Shown: positions 56,468 through 64,000 of the stretch, one piece after another
How positions within the stretch are numbered: position 1 is the first letter of the stretch
How the letters are laid out: the number at the start of each line of letters is the position of its first letter
Assembly: GCA_039621445.1 (NCBI GenBank)
Contig: CP154956.1
Coordinates: 78,054,474 to 78,118,473, forward strand
DNA: 64,000 bases
DNA from: Euglena gracilis
Taxonomy: Eukaryota > Euglenida > Euglenophyceae > Euglenales
Direction: 5' to 3'
The notes under the pieces: model-generated
What the model was told of the DNA's origin: nothing
Databases searched by the model: none
Seen by the model: only the letters and a program-made list of their open reading frames with translations
Made by a program: the position numbers and the translations under genes

Positions 56468-56581
56468 TAATCGAAAATTTGTTAATCGACGCCCAACCCC
56501 CAATTAACCATGGTTAATCGCTTGACCTGAAAAATGACAGTTAATTGCCCAACCCTGGTTGCATAATCAGGGTACCCTGCG

Positions 56582-58465
56582 TAAGGTTGTTTCGATTAAT
56601 CGATTTTTTGATTAATCGTTCGCCACCCCTTGATTAATCGTTCATTCGGCCAGGGGGTGATTAATCGAAATAATCGGTCTTCCCAAGGAAACCATTGAAA
56701 AAGCAGTGCAGGAAAACACTTGGGAGTGATCATTTTGGAGGCTCTGTCTCACAAAAATGTCACTGCGTGTTGCCGTTAGGAAACAAACGGGATAGATTCA
56801 TACGCACAGACATCAGAGCACGGATGGAAGAGTCATCCAGTTTAGCGCGCAAGTCGCTATGCATGAGACTCTGGTGAGAAAAACTACGCTCAACACAAGC
56901 TTCTGAAACACCAAGGCTGAAAATTGCAATTGCAACTTTGGCCAAAATCGGCACATGCAAAGCAACCCCCTCCCAAAATTGCACAGGCTGAGGAAGTGGC
57001 CGAGCAGTGATGGTCAGAGGGCCATTTCGGGTTACCCATTGCTCCACCTCCCGTTTCAGCTGTGGCAAAATATCATCCTCATGACCCATTTTTTTCAGTA
57101 AGGGAAGGCAGTGTGAGGTCAGAGCTGTGTTCAGCTTAGCCCTGTCGGCTGATGTCCAGGATGAAAGGTCAGATGTTGGTGAGAATGCACGTGCCAATAG
57201 GAAAGGGATCCCGGAAAAAATGCTTCCCACACCGCTGATGGCGGCACCCAATGCTTTTCTGAACAGGTCACACTTTTGATTGGTAGCTTCCCTTCACCTT
57301 TTCCAGCGGCCTTTTGGAGATCTTTCAACTTGATTTGGAGCTCCCTGTCCTCCATCTTTTCAATGACATTCTCTGCCGTCTGCACAGCACCACGCACAAG
57401 GGGGGTGTCTTCGATATCTTTCAATAGCAGCTGAAAGGTGTGCGCTGCACAACGCAGTGCGAAGACTTTTCAAAGAACACATTACACACCGGGCAAGAGC
57501 GTTCTGAACACCACTGGCGTTGTCACCAACAACCCCCAGAATCATGATCCCTTTGGCTTCCAGGGTTTTCTTCGCAGCTGCCACACACTGGAATATGAGT
57601 TCCCCACAATTCGCACCCAGCTCGACACTGTCTATAAAGTGCGCTTCACCCTTCCACAAAAGCACCACATTGTACATTTTCCTGAAAAAAATACCGACAG
57701 AAAATATTTTTAACAAGAGGAGAAAACAAACGTGTGTCTGGTGTTTGTCCAACCATCAACAGCCAAAGTACCAGTGCCCTTGCCAATTTTGGAAATCATC
57801 AGGTTGTCTATTTTTGCAGCCAGCAATTTCATCTCTTCAATCAGTTGCTGCCTTCCCAAACCAACAGGAATGCTTGGCCCAAATTGAGCTCGGAAAAGGG
57901 GGTCTTCGATAAGCTGGTAGGCCAAGGCATTGCACGCCCAAATACCACAGCACAATTCTCGGCTGGACAAAGTTGCTTTGGCCCCTTCCGCCAAATTTCT
58001 CTTCAGGACAGCCGTGGTTATTTTCTGTTGCCCTGAAAAATAAAGATTTGGCTGCCTGAAAAACATAAAGTGTGCAAACCCTTTGGCCCAAACTGCACCA
58101 TATCATGCTGTGATTTCAAATGGCTGATCATGTTTGTCGTATTGCCATGATATTTGAGCTTGCCTTTCTCTGGGGGACATTTTTGACACACCACATGGTG
58201 TACGTCATCCTTCATCCTCTTAAAATGTTGCCATACCCAAGAGGCTGCCATAACAAAGCAAAGCTATGTAGGGAAAAGATCCATAAAGGGAAAAAATTAA
58301 TTTTAAGGTAAAACATTATTTTACAAGGGAAATGAAGTGTTTGTTGGTCATCATAATGCCAGGAACCCAAAGGGGGCATTAATCGTTCGGTAATCGTTCG
58401 CCACCCCCCGATTAATCGGCATTAATCGTTCGGTGCCGTCGATTAAGATTAATCGTCCAACCTTA
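56582..58465 (-). mobile_element. hAT transposon, complete ends, 7-bp duplication CCCTGCG
   Basis: Ends TAAGGTTG and CAACCTTA are inverted. The exact 7-mer CCCTGCG flanks both sides (56575-56581 and 58466-58472). ATTAATCG words are packed into the first and last 90 bp and probably serve as transposase-binding subterminal repeats. Most hAT elements make 8-bp duplications; this and two relatives here give 7. It contains the transposase gene annotated next. Confidence 0.9.
56760..58251 (-). pseudogene. hAT transposase, intron-containing, frameshifted
   Basis: hAT transposases cut and paste DNA through an RNase H-like fold with a BED finger and a C-terminal dimerisation region. Exon 1 (58251-58080) has SWVWQHF, CQKC and HLKSQH, a BED finger. 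A 47-nt intron is followed by exon 2 (58032-57732) with LAVDGWTN. A 50-nt intron is followed by exon 3 with VVGDNASGVQNAL and CAAHTFQLLLKDIED. The C-terminus has TEAxVERxFS-type SEACVERSFSHQS and SSIRALMSVRMN. Frame is lost near 57480 and again near 57285. The usual TRWNS segment is missing, so an internal deletion is likely. Probably inactive. Confidence 0.85.
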
Positions 58466-58479
58466 CCCTGCGCCTGCTC

Positions 58480-58980
58480 TGGGGGGTCGGCACACCCCTC
58501 CCCCCCCCCTCACCGACCCCCTCGCCACGCCATTTTACCCCCCCTCCCCCCCCTTTTCAGACCCCCTCGCCACGCCATGTCAGCCGCGCCAAAGAAAATT
58601 TTCTTGGAAAACCCCCGCGCACCCCTCCCCCCCCCATCCGGGACCCCCTCGCCACGCCAAAAACCCCCCTCCCCCCCCCCCCCGGGGGGGGTCGCACACC
58701 CCACCCCCCCCCCCCTCACCGACCCCCTCGCCACCCCATTTTACCCCCCCTCCCCCCCCCTTTTCAGACCCCTCGCCACGCCATGTCAGCCGCGCCAAAG
58801 AAAATTTTCTTGGAAAACCCCCGCGCACCCCTCCCCCCCCATCCGGGACCCCCTCGCCATGCCCCCCCCCCCCCCCCCCTAGCCGGACGGCTCGCCACGG
58901 CGTGCCGACCCCCCCCCCTAGCCGGACGGCTCGCCACGGCGTGCCGACCCCCCTCTGTATTTCGGGGTATGCCTTTACCC
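58480..58980 (+). repeat. Duplicated C-rich block
   Basis: CCCCCTCGCCACGCCATGTC and GCGCCAAAGAAAATTTTCTT followed by GGAAAACCCCCGCGCACCCC occur twice (58562-58630 and 58770-58840). CTAGCCGGACGGCTCGCCAC follows twice at 58879 and 58919. A tandem duplication of about 210 bp. TTACCC occurs three times at 58975, too short to call telomeric. Confidence 0.75.
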
Positions 58981-59449
58981 TTACCCTTACCCTCAAGCTG
59001 AATACGGGTGACCGCCCTAAAAAACGGAAAATTGCGCGTTTTTCTTGCGTGATGCATACCCGCCGAAATATAGGGCAGGCGATCAGACCCCTGATTCATT
59101 ATTATAAATATTTCGGGGGAATGACCACCCCCTTTGCAAGGTTGGTCGCCCTCGGTCGACCCCCACCCAAGGTTGACGGCTTTTTTTTTAACAAAATATG
59201 TTTTTTTTTATAATAAAAAAAACGTTAGGGAGGGTTTGGGCGAAAAAAAATTTGCAATGTTTTTTTTAAAAAGTTCATTTTTTATCTCTGCAGCATTCAT
59301 TTTTGTCTTTTTTTGGGTTAAAAACGTGTTCAGCCCGCCAAATGCCTGCCCTGAAATTCGTGGTCATGAACACGTTTTCCATGAGGGCATTTGTGGCAAT
59401 GACACGTTTTCCATTAAGGCATCTGTGGTCAGACACGTTTTCCATTCAG

Positions 59450-59933
59450 TAGGGCTGTTTCGATTAATCGATTAATCGATTAATCGTTCGTCATCGCCGA
59501 TTAATCGAATCGTTCGGCCCATGGCGATTAATCGTTCATTGTGGATGCAAACTACAATAGGCACAACATTTGTTGAAATCAACAAAAAATCGTAGGTTAG
59601 TCAGTCAGATACCACACTACTTGCTAGTACACCATGAAAACGGTTGTTAAAAGCGGCCAACGCGTCCGCGAACGTGCCCGTGAAACATCGCGCGATTCTG
59701 ATTAAGATACAGCAGTTCCTAATAAGCTTCGTCCTGCCATGTCGAGAGAGAATGAAACAAAAATTCGTTAGCGGGCACACAAAGAAATGGTCTATGTTCG
59801 ATATTAGAATTTCTCAGGCAGATTTCATTATCAAAAATCGCAAGGGACCAATTAATCGTTAATCGTCCGAGACCCCCCGATTAATCGCGATTAATCGTTC
59901 GCCAGCCCGAAACGATTAATTGGCACAACCCTA
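59450..59933. mobile_element. hAT MITE with 7-bp duplication CATTCAG, nested in TTAA element 2
   Basis: Ends TAGGGCTGTTTCGATTAATCG and CGATTAATTGGCACAACCCTA are inverted. CATTCAG flanks both sides (59443-59449 and 59934-59940). ATTAATCG clusters at both ends match the autonomous-type copy at 56582. Removing it restores the repeat unit ACGTTTTCCATTCAGGCATC of the host element, which proves the order of insertion. Confidence 0.9.
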
Positions 59934-60187
59934 CATTCAGGCATCTGTGGCAATCAAAAAAATTGTTGTCATGAAAATTCGGCGACAGGTTGAGAGGCCG
60001 GGTGGTCCTCTACCCTAGATTAGGTAGGCCTAGACTTGACCAGACTAGACTAGGTAGGTCTAGGGGGGTATTCTACAACACAAACGGCCAGAGGTTGCCT
60101 TTGAGCAATACGACAGGGAGTGTTAGGCGTCACGGAAGACGACCCGCTTTACACAAAAAAGAGCCATACTTTGGTGGCCGCCGCAAA

Positions 60188-60790
60188 TCATGGCAATGAA
60201 AATGAGGCGTCACACACCACTTTCCTCAGCTCCACACGATTTGGATTTTTGGGAATGGCAACGCCACAAAAACCACATTTGTCCTGTTTTATAGGCGGCA
60301 GTCGGGACACCGCACGAGGCAGAGGGGGTTGGTCGGGGGGGGGAGAGGGAGGGATTGGGCGCTCTGCAAAAGGCAACACAACTCCCTTGGTCGTGGTTTT
60401 GCGGAAACGATTCCCTGAAACGAACATAGTTCCCGACTGCTGCTCACCTTGAGCCACACATTGTTCAATGACGCTAGCCTCATCGAACAACAGGCTGGGT
60501 TCTAGGTCCCATCCCGTCCAGGCAACAAAGAAATCATCCAGCTCAGGATAAGATGCTTGCCGATGTTCGACACAGTTTGGCGAACTCCAAACTGTTGGCA
60601 ACAGCAGCAAGCTTTGCACCTACGGAGCCAGACTTTTTCTTTGTGTTGCCCTGTGCCAGCAAGGTGCCATGAAGGGGGTCAACCTTCGGCTTCTTGGCAT
60701 CTTGCTGGTATACCGCGAGAGCAGCCAGGAACAGTTCCGTCGTAGGAGGAGGTGGCAAAAGACCATTCACAAAGTTTGCCGTGCGTTTAG
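60188..60790 (-). pseudogene. PHD-like protein of TTAA element 2, broken
   Basis: It matches the protein of element 1 residue for residue over long stretches (TELFLAALAVYQQDAK, KVDPLHGTLLAQGNTKKKSG, SYPELDxFFVAWTGW). A frameshift lies near 60570 after EFAKLC, and a deletion within the finger after KVVCDA removes the second half of the metal-binding pattern. The linker after FVSGNR is unrelated in length and sequence to copy 1. Confidence 0.7.
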
Positions 60791-61214
60791 CCATGGGAGG
60801 GCTACGAAAAAAAGGGAAAAAAAAGAAAAAAAAGGGGGGTGACACGTTTTCCATGAGGGCATTTGTGGCAATGACACGTTTTCCATTAAGGCATCTGTGG
60901 TCAGGCACGTTTTCCATTAGGGCGCCGTTTTTTGAGTCCGAATTTCACAATTTTGCGTTTTTGACCCCTTGCGTGAATCATGACCACAAATTTCAGGGCA
61001 GGCATTTGGCGGGCTCTGAACACGTTTTTAAACAAATTGTGGCTGAGCCCAGATTTCAGCCTGAAAACGTGTTCAGGGGGCCCCCTTCGGGTGCCCCCTC
61101 CTGAACACGTTTTCAGGCTGAAATCTGGGCTCAGCCACAATTTGTGTGTAGAAAGCATGATTTTTCGCACCAGAAAACACAGATTTGGAAATACTTTCAC
61201 ACATAAAAAAAAAC

Positions 61215-61525
61215 TTTAGGGCCCCCCCCCCCCCCCCCGACCCGACCTAAGACCCTTGTTGGCCAATTTTTTTCTGAAAAATAACTTGCCTAATTTGACA
61301 AAATATTCAGGTAGATTCCTAATTTTGAGGCATAAAGTTTGCAAAATTTGGAATGGTGATGCCTAATTTGGTGTCAAAATCTAATTCTGAGTTGGGGGCT
61401 TCCTAATTTGGAGCCTAAAAAGGATTTTCCCCCAAAAATTCGTTTTCGGTGATTCCTAATTTGGCCACTGAAAATGTGGAATTCCCCGTGACCCCCCCCC
61501 ATGACCTGAACCACCCCCGAAAATT
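61215..61525 (+). repeat. Dispersed repeat copy 2
   Basis: Same orientation and order of words as 27060-27390. It follows the second TTAA element and precedes the interrupted satellite at 61.67 kb. Confidence 0.7.
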
Positions 61526-61669
61526 TTTCCTCAAAAAAATGGCAATTTCACAAGGAAAAAAGTCAATTTTTTGCTTTTTCAAAAAAACATGTTTTTGGGT
61601 TTTTTTGAAAAAACAAATGTTTTATTTTTTTAAAAAAAGCAAAAAAAAGTCAACCCTGGCCACGATGCA

Positions 61670-62990
61670 CACGCGCTCATTTTCAGTGATCGTGTATTCC
61701 AAAATTTGACGTCTTAAATTGTGAAATCCCACACCCAGGGAATTTCTTAAGCTGGAGGGTACCCCACCCCCCGGGGGGGGGGTCCAGCCAGCCAGCAGCT
61801 CAAATCCAGCCAGCAGCCCAAATTCGGGCTGGGAGCCCCCCCCCCCCGGGGGTCAAGTGAAATAAAGTCGGGTCCAGCCCGGCCGCAGGCCGGCCCAGCC
61901 CGGCCGAAGGCCGGCCGGCCAATTGTGCTACCCAGGAGGCTAGGCACAGTGGGGGGGGGGGGCTGGGGGGGGGCGAGCGGCCGCGCGGGCGGCCGCGCGG
62001 GGGGGAGGGGGAGGGGGGTCCGAGGGCGGCCGCGCGGGCGGAACGCATCCTAAAATCGGTGATTTTCGGGTCCAAAAAGTGGTCATTTTTTGCCATTTTT
62101 GGGCCATTTTTTGACCAAAAAAAGTGCTTTTTTGGCCGCGCGCAGAGCGCGCGGCCCCCAAATTTGCCATTTTGTGTCCGAAAATGGTCATTTTTGGTCA
62201 TTTTTGGGCCTCAAAAAATCGCGATTTTTTCACCAAAATTTTTTTTCCTTGGCTATGCTAGGCACAGTGGGGGGGGGTCCAGGGGGGGGGGCGAGCGGCC
62301 GCGCGGGCGGCCGCGCAGGGGCCGCGCGGGGGGGGTGGGGAGGGGGGGGTCCCGGACCCCCCCGAGCGGCGCACCTAGCCTCCCCAGCTCACCTGTCCCT
62401 TCATTTTTTCCCCTCATCGCAGCTTCCTCCATCACGGCCCCCCAGCCTTGACCTAGCTCCACCCATCAAAATGTCGAAAATGGCAAAAATGTGTTAGAAA
62501 ATTTTGTTTTTCGTCGACCCAGCCCAGCCCAGCCCCCCCCGGCCCCCGCCCCCCCCCACCCCCCCCCCCCGGGGGGGGGGTCCAGCCAGCAGCTCAAATC
62601 CAGCCAGCAGCCTTTTTGCCCCCCCCCGGGGGTCCTTAAGATATTCCCTGCCCACACCTCAGGTGCCTTGTAGCATATCAATTGAAAGCTCTCCCCAACA
62701 CCTTTCACTTGGTACCCTCAGAACTCAGCAATACAACACAGCGCCATGGAAATCGCCGATCGCATGTTCCGACCCTTTTCGCAAATTCCACTCTTCACCT
62801 GCCATGTTGCCCCATGATTGATAACACTTCTTAATGGGCTTTCAGCAGATGGCCTTAGATTTCAGCCGTGCTGCATGGAATTATATTTTAAAAATTCTCC
62901 AAATTTGGCAAAAAGCAATTATTGTACAAAATGCCCCAAGTTGTTGGCCAACCCACCCAAAAATGCTGATATCTTGATTGCCACATGTCT
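61670..62990 (+). repeat. Satellite relative of 46.03-46.42 kb, interrupted
   Basis: 61670-61735 and 62651-62990 together align with 46030-46420: AAAATTTGAC(G/A)TC, GTGAAATCCCACACC, AGGTGCC, CATATCAATTGAAAGCTCTC, TTTCAGCAGATGGCCTTAGA. The break is the element at 61736-62650. Confidence 0.8.
61736..62650. mobile_element. CAGGGAATxTCTTAAG element with exact 8-bp duplication CCCACACC
   Basis: Ends CAGGGAATTTCTTAAG and CTTAAGATATTCCCTG are inverted. CCCACACC flanks both sides (61728-61735 and 62651-62658). Excision joins the satellite perfectly. Inside are two GTCCAGCCAGCAGCTCAAAT modules near the ends, and the GCGGCCGC module shared with 49.5 kb (about 61930-62390). Non-autonomous, hAT-like by ends and duplication. 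Confidence 0.9.
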
Positions 62991-63019
62991 AATAACCTTT
63001 TTGGAGGGTACCTTTTTGG

Positions 63020-63452
63020 TCGACCACCACAACCCCCCCCCCAGGCCAGACCCGGGAGCCCAAAATGCCCGCTTTGGGCCGCAAAAGCGCGGCGGAACAC
63101 GGGCCAGGCGTGTTGGCGGCCAAAACGGCGAATGGGGGGCGATAGAGGGCCTCCAGGGGTATCATTTCGTCAGACCGAAATTTTTGAAAATAATGTACAT
63201 TTTCTCGAGATATTTTCAAACTTTTTGACCAATTTTTGGACCTCGGCGAAATGGCAGAGTCAGAAGAGGGGGAGGGGCGCTCGCGACTGAAAAAAAAAAT
63301 TCCGGGAACGGAGCCGGGATCATGGTGATAATCCGCCGGTTCTCGAGGTGGCCCCGACCCAGGGGGTGGGACCGGGGTCCGACCCCCCTTTTCCTTGGTG
63401 GTAAGCCTCGCTCTTGCTCTAAAGAGTAAGAGCTCAGCGACCCCCCCCATAA
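63020..63452 (-). repeat. Dispersed element copy 2, inverted
   Basis: Reverse-complement relative of 7587-8095, ending TAAGAGCTCAGCGACCCCCCC. Both copies cover the same internal order of words and are of similar length. No transposase recognised in either. Confidence 0.75.
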
Positions 63453-63554
63453 GGAGGGTCCGGTGGAACTGTTTCATTCTCAATTATGGGGTGGGGAGGT
63501 GGTAAGCTGAACTTCACAAAAAGTGCTGCCTGCAAACAATTTTCACAAATTTAA

Positions 63555-63980
63555 CAAATTTCGAATTGGTGTTTGCAAAGGTTTTTGCACACTGAAAATG
63601 CGCTCCACGGCCGCTTCAGTGACAGCAATGGTGCAAACAAAAATGACGAATTCAGCCAATTCTTGGGCAACATGAAGTTTTCTTTCCAATACAAATTTGG
63701 GTCAACGGTGAGAATAAGATCGTCACAAAAGGGGTTCATTTCGAGAGTGTGAGTGCAAATCCGTTTCCAGTTGACATTAAAAGGAAAGTGTTGACTCTTT
63801 TGCACAAAGGATTTGCTCCACCAAACACAAATTCAGTTCGAAAATTGAGATTCAAAACAGCCCTGGCTTCTGTCAAATGATCAGAAGGCCACGAGGAAAC
63901 ATCTCGGATGCATGCACTTGCACAATTGGGAGACAAATCTCCCGCTTGCTTTTGAAAAATATGCCGTTCACCAACTCTAT
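63555..63980 (-). pseudogene. hAT transposase C-terminal remnant
   Basis: Three overlapping minus-strand frames follow each other. The last contains FVCTIAVTEAAVERIFSVQK and PLQTPIRNLL, the hAT dimerisation signature (TEAxVERxFSxxK ... RN). The frame before has DDLILTVDPNLYWKE. At least two frameshifts separate them. It is not the same family as the 56.6 kb copy. The 5' part may lie beyond the window edge. Confidence 0.65.
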
Positions 63981-64000
63981 GTGGGCACCATGGTGGTTAA

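Larger units (their letters stand above)
55720..56557. mobile_element. hAT-related element with 7-bp duplication GTTGCAT
   Basis: It begins CAAGGTTGGATGGTTAATCG and ends GTTAATTGCCCAACCCTG, inverted. GTTGCAT flanks both sides (55713-55719 and 56558-56564). TTAATCG words are clustered at both ends, as in its neighbours. A BED-finger-like fragment WVWEHFFKEDGKVV is coded at about 56030-56080 on the plus strand. Two C-tract TA elements (55835 and 56290) are inserted in it. Confidence 0.8.
59322..61027 (-). mobile_element. TTAA-flanked element 2 with degenerate PHD-like protein
   Basis: Same ends, TTAA flanks (59318 and 61028), subterminal ACACGTTTTCCAT repeats and trailing palindrome as element 1 at 37932. 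It is interrupted by a 484-bp hAT MITE at 59450-59933. Without that it is about 1.2 kb. Confidence 0.8.

Noticed and set aside
57458-57479. 22-nt intron in the hAT transposase
   Set aside because: A GT-AG removal of 22 nt would restore the frame, but the other introns are 47-50 nt and a simple indel is more likely.
58970-58995. Telomeric repeat TTACCC
   Set aside because: Only three copies, one imperfectly flanked, and in the middle of repeat DNA.
1-64000. rRNA or tRNA genes
   Set aside because: I looked for GGTTCGAATCC-type T-arms and conserved rRNA blocks and saw none that I could support. A covariance-model scan would be decisive.

Overview
This window looks like intron-rich nuclear DNA of a repeat-laden, probably unicellular, eukaryote. 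There are no bacterial-style operons, ribosome binding sites, rRNA or tRNA genes that I can see. Short coding islands of very high third-position GC lie in kilobases of A/T-rich and G/C-homopolymer-rich non-coding DNA. I cannot name the lineage from sequence alone.

The one gene I can assign with confidence is an ataxin-2 homologue on the minus strand. It runs from about 47.65 kb down to at least 6.5 kb and perhaps 1.4 kb. Nineteen exons of 36-572 nt can be placed. They are joined by GT-AG introns whose reading phases agree at every joint, and separated by up to about 10 kb. In order the product has an Lsm core (47.65-37.3 kb), an LsmAD region (37.1-30.16 kb), a Pro/Ala-rich low-complexity stretch, a PAM2 motif (18.9 kb) and a His/Gly/Pro-rich tail. 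This is the ataxin-2/Pbp1/CID architecture of an RNA-binding protein that contacts poly(A)-binding protein. The start codon and stop codon were not found. Three further GC-rich exon candidates lie at 5.3, 4.5 and 1.5 kb.

The introns and the upstream region (48-64 kb) are packed with mobile elements, many with exact ends and target duplications. They include: a hAT element with a broken transposase (56.58-58.47 kb) and two shorter relatives (55.72-56.56 and 59.45-59.93 kb), all with 7-bp duplications; a CAGGG-ended MITE family with 8-bp duplications; two copies of a TTAA-flanked element coding for a small PHD-like protein (37.9-39.3 and 59.3-61.0 kb); a Tc1/mariner-like element (10.5-11.2 kb); a tyrosine-recombinase-like ORF running into an in-frame 33-bp minisatellite (54-55 kb); and a hAT remnant at the right edge.

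The most novel-looking pattern is a set of ten small elements (about 137-422 bp). Their terminal inverted repeats consist of a long C-run followed by a family-specific short word, most often A/T-rich. Nine of the ten are flanked by TA. Some are nested inside other elements. Tandem arrays include a 50-bp minisatellite with a 100-bp higher-order period (21.5-23.0 kb), a satellite carrying a recurrent ATCGAAAGCTCTT box (43.5-46.4 kb), and several microsatellites. A possible second, plus-strand gene lies at 50.3-51.75 kb but I do not recognise it.
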